From assembly GCA_018377235.1 (NCBI GenBank), contig JAGZZT010000004.1, positions 62,001 through 126,000 on the forward strand: 64,000 nt of DNA, read 5' to 3'. The DNA comes from Clostridium sp. Its GTDB lineage: Bacteria > Bacillota > Clostridia > Lachnospirales > Lachnospiraceae. Made by a program: the position numbers and the translations under genes. Positions 42,808-51,785 of the stretch are shown here, piece after piece. The notes beneath the pieces were generated by a model, which was not told where the DNA came from, searched no databases, and was given only the letters and a program-made list of their open reading frames with translations. Position 1 is the first letter of the stretch. Every line of letters starts with the position of its first letter.

Positions 42808-44319
42808 CTATTCCTCCTCTCCTACGATAGCTGCCTGTAAGGTGGTCATATCAAATTCCTCAGATGCCTGGATATACTCAAGCGGAGTGTACGGAGCCAG
42901 ATAAATCGTCACCTTTACATGGCCGTTTAATAAATCTTCTTCGCTGTTTTCTCTTTCATCGTACTCCATGCGAAGTCCGGCACACATTCCCTGGCTGACC
43001 AGACTGTTGCCCCAGATATTGAAACTGTTGACAATATCATCAATGGTTCTGCGGTTCATCGGACTGTCCAGGCGTTTCTGGTACTGTCTGATAAAATAAT
43101 TGGCCACAAAAGAAAACATCCGCCGGCATCCAATCCGGTAGTCCTTCGGATCCGTGTTTCCTGGATAACAGCCTGTGTTATTTCCCCAGCTTCTCCATCC
43201 TCCATCATTGATTGCTGTAACAATTCCATCCCCGTTTAAATAGGCAGCCTGCGGCTGATCCAGGGTAATCTCTGTCCCGTCTGCCAGAACTGCCCCCTCT
43301 GTGTTTAGCAGTTTGTTGGATGGGTAAATATAGGGCACATCCCCATTCGTTGCCGTGTAATAGCTGGCCATGGCCCCGTAAGCTGCTGAAAACGCCATAT
43401 GTTTTTCATCAATCAAAAGTTCCGGCCAGCACACAATACTGTGCGGATCGGTATATCCTGCCTTTTCCTTAGCCACTCCGCATTCCGTGTATTTCCGATT
43501 TTTTTCCGTATCCAGGTCCAGTACGCATTCGCAGCGGAACACTCCGTTCAATTCCGTGCATTTCTCCTGCATGGCTGCTCCTACGTTTGGCATCTTGCTC
43601 CATCCAGGGGCGAGAATCAGGCCAGGAGAAAAGTGATACAGCGGATACACCTGCCGGATTGTTTCAAGGCCGGTTTCCTTTCCGGATTCCATGTCATAAG
43701 CTCCAATGATATCCTCTTCTGTCACCATGGAAGCATCCAGATAACGATAGGAAACCTGGATCTGCTCTAAGTCGTACCCAGCTCCTGTGCTTAACATTGT
43801 GATAACTGGATATCCCAGCTCATTGAAGCTGACAATATAGTCCTTTTCCGGAGTAAGCGCCGGTCCCTGTGCCGCAGCTCCTACTTTCGCGCTTCCTACT
43901 TTTGCAAAGTCCGCCATAGCGCCGCTTCCCTGATTGATCTGAATCGTGCTTAACAAAATGCCTTCCTGCTCCAGAACAGCCTGGTGATTCAGAATCTGGA
44001 TATTTTTGGATTCCGAATCCTTACTGTGACGCTCTGGATCCAACACATTGATAAAGACAGCCGGATATACCTGGAACATCTTCCAAGATGCGTACATACT
44101 CTGACACAGAGTATACAGATTCCATCGTTCCGAGTATCCCAGCTTTTCCTTCGCCTCTTCCCAGGAATTTAAGAGAATCGGTTTATTAACAGTCTGTTCC
44201 GGATGCGCCGTCAAGTGAATGGGTGCTGTTCCTACGATCACCTGAACGCCGTAAGAAGTAGATAACGGCCTTACATTCGCCGTCTGCTTTTCTGTCACCT
44301 CAATCCCGTGTTTATACAT
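42808..44319 (-). CDS. Contractile tail sheath protein
   Basis: The product is 503 residues from ATG 44319 (MYKHGIEVTEKQTANVRPLS) preceded by AAGGAGG. The N-terminal GTAPIHLT, the middle YPLYHFSPGLILAPGWSKMP and the C-terminal SFVANYFIRQYQKRLDSPMN and GLRMEYDERENSEEDLLNGH are characteristic of P2 FI/Mu L-type sheaths. It proves the myovirus-like tail. Confidence 0.93.
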   Translation of the reverse strand: MYKHGIEVTEKQTANVRPLSTSYGVQVIVGTAPIHLTAHPEQTVNKPILLNSWEEAKEKLGYSERWNLYTLCQSMYASWKMFQVYPAVFINVLDPERHSKDSESKNIQILNHQAVLEQEGILLSTIQINQGSGAMADFAKVGSAKVGAAAQGPALTPEKDYIVSFNELGYPVITMLSTGAGYDLEQIQVSYRYLDASMVTEEDIIGAYDMESGKETGLETIRQVYPLYHFSPGLILAPGWSKMPNVGAAMQEKCTELNGVFRCECVLDLDTEKNRKYTECGVAKEKAGYTDPHSIVCWPELLIDEKHMAFSAAYGAMASYYTATNGDVPYIYPSNKLLNTEGAVLADGTEITLDQPQAAYLNGDGIVTAINDGGWRSWGNNTGCYPGNTDPKDYRIGCRRMFSFVANYFIRQYQKRLDSPMNRRTIDDIVNSFNIWGNSLVSQGMCAGLRMEYDERENSEEDLLNGHVKVTIYLAPYTPLEYIQASEEFDMTTLQAAIVGEEE

Positions 44320-44572
44320 GCTTCTCCTCCTTAATCTGTTTTGCTTTCTGGTAAAGCATAAAAAGCTCCGAATCCTGCTTTCTAAGCTCCATCCTTTTTT
44401 CTGCCAGTTGCGACGTCGGAACAATCAGCCCACGAAGAAACGGGTAGGCTTCCATCAACTGTTCCATCTTGCTGGAATATCCTCCGCGCAGTACAGTGCC
44501 CTTCTGAATAATTCCATAAAAAGACGGCCCCAGATAAACGCCGGCCGTCTGCTTTTCATCTTTGCTATTCAT
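44312..44572 (-). CDS. Small tail-region protein
   Basis: The product is 86 residues from ATG 44572 (MNSKDEKQTAGVYLGPSFYG). It overlaps the sheath start by eight bases. VYLGPSFYGIIQKGTVLRGG and a charged helical tail are seen in small proteins next to sheath genes in clostridial phages. No function is known. Confidence 0.7.
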   Translation of the reverse strand: MNSKDEKQTAGVYLGPSFYGIIQKGTVLRGGYSSKMEQLMEAYPFLRGLIVPTSQLAEKRMELRKQDSELFMLYQKAKQIKEEKHV

Positions 44573-45056
44573 AATTTTCCTCACATTCTAAGTCTGGAAG
44601 ATTCCATGTCATCTCAATTCCTCCGAAAAAATAAGGATAAGTATCTTCTTCCTGTTCAATCGCCTTCATAGTTCTTTCACAGTAAAAGGCATCTAACACC
44701 GGATGCGTCCGGAAATACCCTGTCACACAGTTTAAAAGGTTCCACATTGTCTGATGCCCACCGTCCTGAGCATACAGGCAGAACACCAGATAAACCTTCG
44801 CTTTAGCGGCATCCTCTTTCATTTCCACCTCTGTGGTTTTTACCACACAGTATGGAATTAATGTATCCTCCACAGACGAATCTCCCAGAGCTTCGCTTTC
44901 TTCCATTTCCCAATATTTTGGCAGAGACAGCTGCGGCAGCGTTCCGGAGTATCCTTTCAGTTTTTTTCGCTCTCCCTTCGTTCCTGTCAGCAGGATACGT
45001 CCTGATAATTCTTCGATTGTTTCGATCAAACATGCTTCCAGCTGGTTATTGGTCAT
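44565..45056 (-). CDS. Tail completion/terminator-type protein
   Basis: The product is 163 residues. The family is unclear, but the position before the sheath, the length, and blocks like YLVFCLYAQDGGHQTMWNLL and YFRTHPVLDAFYCERTMKAI suit a tail terminator protein of myophages. AGGAGG precedes the ATG. Confidence 0.7.
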   Translation of the reverse strand: MTNNQLEACLIETIEELSGRILLTGTKGERKKLKGYSGTLPQLSLPKYWEMEESEALGDSSVEDTLIPYCVVKTTEVEMKEDAAKAKVYLVFCLYAQDGGHQTMWNLLNCVTGYFRTHPVLDAFYCERTMKAIEQEEDTYPYFFGGIEMTWNLPDLECEENYE

Positions 45057-45064
45057 AGAGCCTC

Positions 45065-45481
45065 CTATGCTTTCAGCACGCCCCTGGCTATGAGAGCTGT
45101 AATTACCTCATTGATTTTGTTTTTCATATCCGCAGGCGTCTCAGTGGATAAAGTCGTTATCTTAGTGGCCGTTCCTGTCAGTCCTGCACCGGCGGCACCC
45201 TGTGGTCCTGCTGGGCCACGCTCTCCTGGATCTCCTTTTGCGCCGGCAGCGCCCTGCGGTCCTGCCGGTCCCTGATCGCCTTTTTCTCCTTTCGCTCCAG
45301 CTGTTCCCTGCGGCCCTGCCGGACCTCTTTCTCCCGTTTCCCCTTTCGGTCCTGCAGGCCCCTGATCGCCTTTTGGCCCCTGAGGTCCTACCTGCTCGTT
45401 TTTAATTCCCTGCTCCATCTTATTTAATTTATCAGCTGTAATAAAATCCCCTTCTGACCATGTGGTTGGTTCATAAGACAT
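45065..45481 (-). CDS. Collagen-like phage protein
   Basis: The product is 138 residues. Residues 30-102 are about 24 Gly-X-Y triplets, for example GPQGPKGDQGPAGPKGETG, many of the GPAGPQG type. The N-terminal SYEPTTWSEGDFITADKLNK, MEQGIKNE is an attachment-like segment and the C-terminus TKITTLSTETPADMKNKINE, VITALIARG is a helical cap. It should trimerise as a stalk. It lies between the minor tail Z gene and the tail terminator, an unexpected place for a fibre. Confidence 0.88.
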   Translation of the reverse strand: MSYEPTTWSEGDFITADKLNKMEQGIKNEQVGPQGPKGDQGPAGPKGETGERGPAGPQGTAGAKGEKGDQGPAGPQGAAGAKGDPGERGPAGPQGAAGAGLTGTATKITTLSTETPADMKNKINEVITALIARGVLKA

Positions 45482-45494
45482 ACGATTTCCTCCT

Positions 45495-46058
45495 TTAAAT
45501 GGTTTTACTTATTAAATTCCACACTGCGTCCTGAAGACTCTCTCCAATTTCGCCCTCCAGCCTGCGAAACGTCATCTCTGTTAATTTGGAAATAGACGGA
45601 CCCTGGGCTTCTCGGATTGGATGTCTGGCGCCGCTTCGTCTCTGAAAAATTCCAGTATGCGCTTTTTTCTGCTCTTTCTGTCTGACTGAGGCAATAAAGC
45701 CTTTTAACCCACCTGTTTCAATAGGCTTCATACTGCCACGCTTAACAGCTGCCTTTGCTGCCACCCTTTTTCCGTTTTTACGGAACTGATAGGCACCAGG
45801 AAGAGAAAGCACCTCGCCCGAAACCTGAATCTGCGCGGAGCCTTTCGATAGCGTAGCCCGTTTTAGTTCCAGGCTTTTCTCCGAAAACTTCCCTCGCCGG
45901 ATGGTATACTCGCTCTTTGTTTCCTGATACAGACGTTTTTTAGCCTGTTTTGCCGTCTCATTCACCGCCTGCTTCAGCAAGGGTTCTGCTTTTTTTCCAG
46001 ATTCCTGCAAGAGCTTTCGAATTTCGTCCTGATTTTCCAGATGAATTTTTAGTATCAT
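45495..46058 (-). CDS. Minor tail protein Z-like / neck protein
   Basis: The product is 187 residues, positively charged. MILKIHLENQDEIRKLLQES and RLYQETKSEYTIRRGKFSEK, then ARHPIREAQGPSISKLTEMT, match the GPZ/HK97 gp10 family used at the neck-tail interface. It overlaps the preceding gene by four bases. Confidence 0.83.
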   Translation of the reverse strand: MILKIHLENQDEIRKLLQESGKKAEPLLKQAVNETAKQAKKRLYQETKSEYTIRRGKFSEKSLELKRATLSKGSAQIQVSGEVLSLPGAYQFRKNGKRVAAKAAVKRGSMKPIETGGLKGFIASVRQKEQKKAHTGIFQRRSGARHPIREAQGPSISKLTEMTFRRLEGEIGESLQDAVWNLISKTI

Positions 46059-46387
46059 ACGCCTCTCACCGCTTCCAGACTGATGGAATAAATCCCATCC
46101 TCATTCACCGCGTCAATAATCCGGTATTTCCTGTCATCCAGCGTCAAGAGACGGCCAATAGCCGGGAGAGGACCAAATTCCTTTGCCAGAGCATAAAAGA
46201 GCAGCTTTCTTTTATAAATTCCATCCAGCTCATCGCCTGATGGAGTTCGCTTCTCCCGCTCGATCATTTCGTTATCATCTACCAGGATACAGAGAATTCT
46301 TCCGTCAATCCTGTGGAGCGAGCCAAACTCCGCAGGATTGAGAAAAACAGAACGATTATCTCTGGCAATAATCTCCTTGAATCCCAT
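46055..46387 (-). CDS. Head-tail joining protein (gpFII-like)
   Basis: The product is 110 residues. ARDNRSVFLNPAEFGSLHRI, IEREKRTPSGDELDGIYKRK and GRLLTLDDRKYRIIDAVNED are typical of the head-tail attachment family. It sits between the capsid cluster and the neck protein, as expected. Confidence 0.8.
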   Translation of the reverse strand: MGFKEIIARDNRSVFLNPAEFGSLHRIDGRILCILVDDNEMIEREKRTPSGDELDGIYKRKLLFYALAKEFGPLPAIGRLLTLDDRKYRIIDAVNEDGIYSISLEAVRGV

Positions 46388-46388
46388 A

Positions 46389-46725
46389 TCAGCCTAACAA
46401 TTTTACAAAAGCAGTTGACTCCTCTGCCTTTGCCGCCTCCACTGCATAGCCCACAGTTGCAGTGCCGTCTGCATCCTTGTCGATTCCTGTTGCATCGTCA
46501 AATTTGACCGGATCCCCCCACGGCCAGAGCGGTTCCTGATTTTTTCTCAATCTTAAATACTCCAACCATATGAACAGAGCCCATTCCCTCCGGAGGAATA
46601 TCGGTTCCTGCCACTCCAATGTGAACGCCCAGTTTTAAGACAGTTCCCGCTGGAATCGCAGCTCCTGTTTCGTTTAAGTAGTCTAAGGATTCACCTTTCT
46701 GCCAATATGTTGCTGTTTTTGCCAT
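46389..46725 (-). pseudogene. Frameshifted DUF2190-type capsid decoration/stabilising protein
   Basis: Two overlapping frames make one protein. The first (46725-46498) gives MAKTATYWQKGESLDYLNET to KIEKKSGTALAVGG and then runs to a stop at SGQI. The second (46619-46389) supplies GDPVKFDDATGIDKDADGTA, TVGYAVEAAKAEESTAFVKL. They join at GTGGGGGGATCC (about 46511-46522 minus strand): removal of one G restores a 112-residue DUF2190 protein. Causes could be a homopolymer sequencing error, a real mutation, or a +1 shift by ribosomes. Confidence 0.8.
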
Positions 46726-46737
46726 ATATTTGACCTC

Positions 46738-48279
46738 CTATGCTAATCCGATTGGTGATTCTAAAGTAATGCCCGGATTCTTTACTGCTCCCCGGTAGTC
46801 CATAACCGCGATACCCCAGTCAAGATATACGTCCCAGACAAAGCCCAGCTGTCCAGGCGCTTCCATACGGCGGATATTCGGAATATCCTGTCCGTTTAAA
46901 TAATCTACCTGGATAAAGTCGGTATCGTTCTTGTCTCCCACCATAAACCATGGAATCGGGCTGCCTTCTTTGATCTGCACATTTAATGTAGCGTCTTCTA
47001 CAATCTGAATCGTGTCCTTGTAATTAAACAGAGGATTGACCGCTCCGGATGCGCTGATAGTCGGGCTGTTGAACAAGGTGTACATGGCAAACTGATAACC
47101 CAGCGGAACCACAATCGTACCCGGACGAATGATAATCGCTTCCTCCATATCGTCCTGCTTTTTCTTGTGGCCTCCCAGCGCAAGAATCATCGCCTGCACT
47201 GCCTCCTGGGTAATGCCGGTTCCTTCCTTCAGAAGGTTTTTATGATCGGAAACGAACAAAGTTTTGCCATCATAAATTTTCGGATTTCCCGTCAGAATCT
47301 GGTAAACCTGGCTGTTGATTGTCATTCTAGCCGCTTTCGCCGCACGATTGGGAAGCGTTGTAATCACTCCCATATCATCGTTGATAAATGCCTGGCGTGA
47401 CATGGTAAACTGACGGCCGTAGGTTTTTAACTGCCTCTGCGGCTTCTTTTCATCAGTCGGAAGCGTGTGCTTTAACTCTCCGTTCTCCGGAACCTCCAGG
47501 AACCGGCCAAATCCACCCTGAACATAATAATTGTCTGCCTTCTTGAAGTCTGTCAGGGTGCCTCTGGTAGTAAACTGCTCAAAGGTAACCGGGGCTGTCT
47601 TGTGGCCCTCCACATAGGATTTGCGGATTACATTATCCATAATCGCCGGGAAAGCAGAAGATGGATTATAATACGCTCTCTGAAGCAGCGCTGAATATAC
47701 CTCATCTCCGGATTCCATGTAATAGTTTCTCTGAGAATCCTCCTGTGTCAGACAGTTGGCCGCGATCATCTGCAGCGTAGCGTTTCTGAAATCATTAGCT
47801 CCCGGAGCCGGATTCTCTACATGGATCCCCTGGCGAAGAAGGATTCCGTCTGTCATTGCATTGCGTTTCTTATCTCCCTCGTCTTCCGTGACTCTGGTTC
47901 CGACTGGCCCTTTTGTCCGCTGCAAGTGCTCAATGACAGCTGCTCTCACCTGATCCAGGGTACTGTCATTGGAAATATACGGCTCTGAATCCATTCCGAA
48001 TCGCTGACATAAATCTGTAATGTCTCGAACCCGCTGGCGTTCTGCCATGGCCGCGGCCCGTGCCTCATCACCGCCTGGTGCAGCTTCTCCAGACGCTGGA
48101 GGATTTCCCGCTGGAGGATTGGCTCCTCTCTGGCCTTCCTGCCCTGAGGCAGTCATGCTGTCAATCTGTTCCTGAAGAGAATCAAATTCTCTTTGCTCTT
48201 CCGCCGTCAGGCTACGTCCCTGCTGCCTTGCAGCCTCTGTCAGTTCTCTCTGGCGGGCAATCATTTCCTGTAAATTCAT
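46738..48279 (-). CDS. Major capsid protein with N-terminal delta domain (HK97 type)
   Basis: The product is 513 residues. The first 70 residues (LQEMIARQRELTEAARQQGR, SLTAEEQREFDSLQEQIDS) form a coiled-coil scaffold that the upstream protease would remove. The rest shows the HK97 fold: FRNATLQMIAANCLTQEDSQ, TFEQFTTRGTLTDFKKADNY, PNRAAKAARMTINSQVYQIL and a C-terminus with DVYLDWGIAVMDYRGAVKNP. It is the most abundant virion protein. Confidence 0.93.
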   Translation of the reverse strand: MNLQEMIARQRELTEAARQQGRSLTAEEQREFDSLQEQIDSMTASGQEGQRGANPPAGNPPASGEAAPGGDEARAAAMAERQRVRDITDLCQRFGMDSEPYISNDSTLDQVRAAVIEHLQRTKGPVGTRVTEDEGDKKRNAMTDGILLRQGIHVENPAPGANDFRNATLQMIAANCLTQEDSQRNYYMESGDEVYSALLQRAYYNPSSAFPAIMDNVIRKSYVEGHKTAPVTFEQFTTRGTLTDFKKADNYYVQGGFGRFLEVPENGELKHTLPTDEKKPQRQLKTYGRQFTMSRQAFINDDMGVITTLPNRAAKAARMTINSQVYQILTGNPKIYDGKTLFVSDHKNLLKEGTGITQEAVQAMILALGGHKKKQDDMEEAIIIRPGTIVVPLGYQFAMYTLFNSPTISASGAVNPLFNYKDTIQIVEDATLNVQIKEGSPIPWFMVGDKNDTDFIQVDYLNGQDIPNIRRMEAPGQLGFVWDVYLDWGIAVMDYRGAVKNPGITLESPIGLA

Positions 48280-48323
48280 TTGTGTCCTCCTTCTTTGATT
48301 AAGATATAGGCTAAAAAGGATGC

Positions 48324-48566
48324 CTATTTAAACACCTTGGCATCTTTCAGCTTCTTGATTAAATTGTTAAATTCCTCCTTCGTGGGAGCTTCTCCTGCTG
48401 CATCAGCTGGAGCTGATACCTGTACAAACGGCACATTTTTCGGAACCTGGTAATGCTCTGCAATAAATGTGCAGATTTCCTCTAATGGGCCGGATGGAAT
48501 TGTTTCAACTGCCTGACCTGTCAGTGCTGCGGCGGCTTCTCTCATAGCCTGTTCTAAATTTTCCAT
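48324..48566 (-). CDS. Small head-region protein
   Basis: The product is 80 residues. The N-terminus is Ala-rich and the C-terminus PTKEEFNNLIKKLKDAKVFK resembles the end of small head-fibre-like proteins. Function is unknown. It lies directly before the capsid gene. RBS AGGCAGG at a suitable distance. Confidence 0.7.
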   Translation of the reverse strand: MENLEQAMREAAAALTGQAVETIPSGPLEEICTFIAEHYQVPKNVPFVQVSAPADAAGEAPTKEEFNNLIKKLKDAKVFK

Positions 48567-48587
48567 GTGTTTTACCTGCCTTTCTCT

Positions 48588-49289
48588 TTAAAATTCTTCC
48601 ACCAGCATCTTAATGTCTTGGTATATTTCCTTATAGGGCATATCCCGTTCCATGAGCTTTCGAATGCGCATCTTCAGTAACGTTTCCAATGATTTCAGCT
48701 CCAGCAAAGTTTCCTGCGGAATAGTGTCGCGCTGGTTTCCATGAAGCCCTACCTTTTCATTGATTAATTTTGTAAAGACCATATAATACCGTTCTGCATT
48801 CTTACTGCCCTGTGCTTTTGCGTATTGAACAAAGAGTTTTATCTGGTCTGTTTCATATTTCCTGGCTTTCTTAGATTCTTCACGAATCCCCAGCCATCTG
48901 CTGTCCTTTTCAGAAACTATGTAATAACCGTTCCTTTTAATTGATTGAATAGTTTCATATACCCAATCATTAAACTCATCCGCAACTTTTTGATTCGACC
49001 AACGGCAAATTTCATAAATCCCTCTCTCAGAATACATAAAGACTTTGTCTGTATTTTTATTTTTATATATCGGGGTCACAAATTGAGACCCCGATATTTC
49101 AATAGAAAATCTATCCAATCGATCTCTGTGTCTCTGGTGCATCACCAAAATCGAATGCTGTGGTTGCTTATACTGCAATGCATAACCAATCTGGGTTCTG
49201 CTCATGTAAATATTGTCTTCTTCATCTACATAGAAATCACACATGGTTCCTAAAAATTCGCTTTGTTTCACAAGCTTTAGTCTCATCAT
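48588..49289 (-). CDS. BRO-N/ORF6N-type regulator inserted in the head module
   Basis: The product is 233 residues from ATG 49289 (MRLKLVKQSEFLGTMCDFYV in part). RTQIGYALQYKQPQHSILVM, HQRHRDRLDRFSIEISG and YSERGIYEICRWSNQKVADE are the BRO-N/antirepressor pattern. The C-terminal half (residues 125-230) is helical. It interrupts the protease-capsid order, has a terminator-like hairpin on the upstream side, and may be a moron. Confidence 0.83.
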   Translation of the reverse strand: MMRLKLVKQSEFLGTMCDFYVDEEDNIYMSRTQIGYALQYKQPQHSILVMHQRHRDRLDRFSIEISGSQFVTPIYKNKNTDKVFMYSERGIYEICRWSNQKVADEFNDWVYETIQSIKRNGYYIVSEKDSRWLGIREESKKARKYETDQIKLFVQYAKAQGSKNAERYYMVFTKLINEKVGLHGNQRDTIPQETLLELKSLETLLKMRIRKLMERDMPYKEIYQDIKMLVEEF

Positions 49290-49317
49290 CTGTCCTCTCT
49301 TTCTAATTTCTGGTATC

Positions 49318-49345
49318 AAAAAAGGCCCAGCCTTTTGCTGAACCT
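49318..49345 (-). terminator. Terminator-like hairpin upstream of the BRO-type gene
   Basis: AGGTTCAGC-AAAAG-GCTGGGCCT with T6 on the minus strand. It nearly copies the hairpin at 37735-37763 and would end most transcripts of the protease gene before the moron. Confidence 0.65.
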
Positions 49346-49367
49346 TAACTTCCTTTTTTCTCTGTAA

Positions 49368-50009
49368 TTATTTCCTCTGTGCCTTCATTAGATTTTCGTT
49401 CGCTTGGACTATTCGTTCCAGAACAGACAGTTCCGCTGGCTGTACTGCTGGAGAAATTTCCGGTCCGTCATAGGTACGCCCTACCCCTACTGTTGCATCT
49501 GCAGGTACGGACACAATACTGATTTCCAGAGGCGTCCACTTTTTTGCAATATAGCAGGGTCCGGTAAACCTGCCATCACTGGATTTCTTTCCTGCTGCCA
49601 CTTCTTCCCAGGCATCTACACTATAACCAACGGATACTCCCTTCAGGGTTTTTCCATCTACTTTCTTCCGGATCTTTTCCGCTTCGTCGTCATCATCAAA
49701 CTCAATGATTGCTTTTCCACGGTTGTCTTCGTTCCAGGCTTTTACGACCTTTCCGATGACCTGATCCCTTTTATGATTAAACAAAACGACTCCTATACTC
49801 TGAAGTCTGCTCAGATCCATGCATCCTCCGGAGTGATCCAGGATTTCCACTCCGTACCACCTGGAATATGGCTCTTCTGACGAAAAAGACAGTTCAAACT
49901 GCCTCTCGTTTCCACTCTCTCCTGAGGCTCGGATATTAGCATTCATAAATCTCGTCGGGCAAAAATCATTTTCTCCGCCTGGATTTTTATGCATCGGTTT
50001 TCGTTCCAT
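49368..50009 (-). CDS. Prohead protease (HK97-type serine protease)
   Basis: The product is 213 residues from ATG 50009 (MERKPMHKNPGGENDFCPTR) after GAGGAGGG, inside the end of the portal gene. The catalytic region is GVVLFNHKRDQVIGKVVKAW (H), GVSVGYSVDAWEEV (S) and PLEISIVSVPADATVGVG. It matures capsid by cutting the delta domain. Confidence 0.9.
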   Translation of the reverse strand: MERKPMHKNPGGENDFCPTRFMNANIRASGESGNERQFELSFSSEEPYSRWYGVEILDHSGGCMDLSRLQSIGVVLFNHKRDQVIGKVVKAWNEDNRGKAIIEFDDDDEAEKIRKKVDGKTLKGVSVGYSVDAWEEVAAGKKSSDGRFTGPCYIAKKWTPLEISIVSVPADATVGVGRTYDGPEISPAVQPAELSVLERIVQANENLMKAQRK

Positions 50010-51498
50010 TCTTCTTTCCCTCCTCTTCTTCCGGCTCCTGAGTGCCTGGCCCTCCCGCCAGCATGGCAGCCAGGTCAATGTTCTTTTCAGCAGCATACCG
50101 GTTCGCTTCATCCATCTCGTCAATGACCTGTTTCCAGTCCCGCCCATTTTCTGCGCAGATCTGCTGAAATGTTTTCTGCCCTGTTTTTAACATCGTTGCA
50201 TTGGCATTCGCTTCTTTTGCCGGATCGATCCAGCGTTTAGGCTTAACAACCCATTCATGAGCTGTATAATCTCTAATATTATTCCAGATATCGTTTCCGG
50301 AAATAATTCCTTTCAGCCAGCAGGATATTACAAAGGTTTCATAGATTTCATCCAGTACCTGGAACAGAAGCTCCTTTTCTTCGTCATAGGTCAGATCATC
50401 CTCTATTCCGCTCTGGCGTGCGCTGGAATAATTGGTTTCCGACATATCCCTTGCTGTAGCCTCGTAAGACAGTCCGGATGCCGAAGAAATCAATCGCTGC
50501 TCCGCTTTCAGGAATGTAGCAGCATCAGAGCCCTGTCCTGGTGGTGTAACAGTTTGCGCATCATCTCCTGGATTCATTTCCAAAATCATACCTGGGACAA
50601 TTCGCTTTCCCTCATAGCTGATTTCACTTTGCGGCTTTCCATCCCTTCCGCGATTTGACGCTAAATTGTTTATACGTTTAACCAGAATCGCCAGGCAGGC
50701 AGCTATCTTTTCCTTGATTGTTACAGCTGAAATAAACTCATTCATATCTTTAATTCTGGTTACAGTAGGGGCCAGATCCGTCATTTCCCGAATCTGAGAA
50801 GGTCGGCGCTTGGCATAATAGAAGATCACATCCTTGGCCGGAACGTACACAGGTTTCATCCGCGTGTATCCGTCAATTTCATACTGCGTAATCCAGTATC
50901 CCACCGGGCGGTTCCAGCGGTTGTACTCAATTCCTCCAACTACCTTATTGCCTTTTTCTTTCGGCTGAATTTGAGTGGCGTCAAGCTCATCCACCTCCAG
51001 GATCTGCAGCTGAAACGGCAGATATCCCTGCGAAGTATATCTCTTGATAATCAAAATCCCGCCGTCAACAATTTTTCTTTGAATCAGCATCCGGACAATC
51101 TGGGTAAAGCTCTGAGTACCTGTGACATCGCAGTTTTCTTTTTCGCACCATCGTTTCCAGGCAGCTTCCAGAATCTTATTCCGGTCTGCCTGCTCCGTTG
51201 TTACGCGAATCTGAAGCCCTCCGCCTATCACGTTCCTGCGAAAGGCACGGATAACTGAGTTTAAAATATCGGAGTTACGTTCCAGGTCCCTGGTTCTCGC
51301 CCGGATGACATCTCTCTCAAAGCGGTCTGTCAGCTCTGCTGACTGATTCTGCGTATTCCACCGGGACTGCAACCTTCCCGAATCACTGGCGTCATAATTC
51401 CCACGCTGCTCTTCGTAATACTTCCTCCACCGCATTCTTTCAACACCGGCTTTCGGGCTGATCGTTCCGATAATTCGGTCTATCACTGTCTGCTTCAT
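49987..51498 (-). CDS. Portal protein (lambda type)
   Basis: The product is 503 residues from ATG 51498 (MKQTVIDRIIGTISPKAG). The frame open upstream lacks a site; AGGAGG precedes ATG 51498. It shows RTRDLERNSDILNSVIRAFR, GLSYEATARDMSETNYSSAR and QQICAENGRDWKQVIDEMDE, typical of lambda-type portals. It forms the dodecameric DNA gate. Confidence 0.92.
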   Translation of the reverse strand: MKQTVIDRIIGTISPKAGVERMRWRKYYEEQRGNYDASDSGRLQSRWNTQNQSAELTDRFERDVIRARTRDLERNSDILNSVIRAFRRNVIGGGLQIRVTTEQADRNKILEAAWKRWCEKENCDVTGTQSFTQIVRMLIQRKIVDGGILIIKRYTSQGYLPFQLQILEVDELDATQIQPKEKGNKVVGGIEYNRWNRPVGYWITQYEIDGYTRMKPVYVPAKDVIFYYAKRRPSQIREMTDLAPTVTRIKDMNEFISAVTIKEKIAACLAILVKRINNLASNRGRDGKPQSEISYEGKRIVPGMILEMNPGDDAQTVTPPGQGSDAATFLKAEQRLISSASGLSYEATARDMSETNYSSARQSGIEDDLTYDEEKELLFQVLDEIYETFVISCWLKGIISGNDIWNNIRDYTAHEWVVKPKRWIDPAKEANANATMLKTGQKTFQQICAENGRDWKQVIDEMDEANRYAAEKNIDLAAMLAGGPGTQEPEEEEGKKNGTKTDA

Positions 51499-51499
51499 A

Positions 51500-51781
51500 C
51501 TACCTCCTGTTATCGTATCCAAAATCGGCGGCATATGCGCCGTAGAGGAATCCGCTTTTCTGAGCCTCCTGAGCTTCCAGACGGTTTCTTTCGGCGATCA
51601 GTGTAGATAAATCTGCCCTGGTAAGAGAACGTGTTCCGATCTTATAGGCCTGTCCGCCTACCATAATATTGTAAATAGCCTCATTTAAGATCTGCAGCTG
51701 CTGGCTTGGGCTGGAATAAGGCTTCTCTGCTGCTTCTGGCGTTTGATTGGATTCATGTTCTATTCTTTCTTTTCCTTCCAT
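51500..51781 (-). CDS. Head-tail joining/DUF6148-like small protein
   Basis: The product is 93 residues. QLQILNEAIYNIMVGGQAYK and IGTRSLTRADLSTLIAERNR are the hallmark of small proteins between terminase and portal in clostridial phages (gpW/DUF6148 type). The C-terminus GAYAADFGYDNRR is basic. It abuts the portal. Confidence 0.82.
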   Translation of the reverse strand: MEGKERIEHESNQTPEAAEKPYSSPSQQLQILNEAIYNIMVGGQAYKIGTRSLTRADLSTLIAERNRLEAQEAQKSGFLYGAYAADFGYDNRR

Positions 51782-51785
51782 TCCT

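Noticed and set aside
45090..45400. CRISPR-like spacing of short repeats
   Set aside because: The repeats are the Gly-X-Y codons of the collagen-like gene; no constant repeat with unique spacers occurs anywhere in the window.
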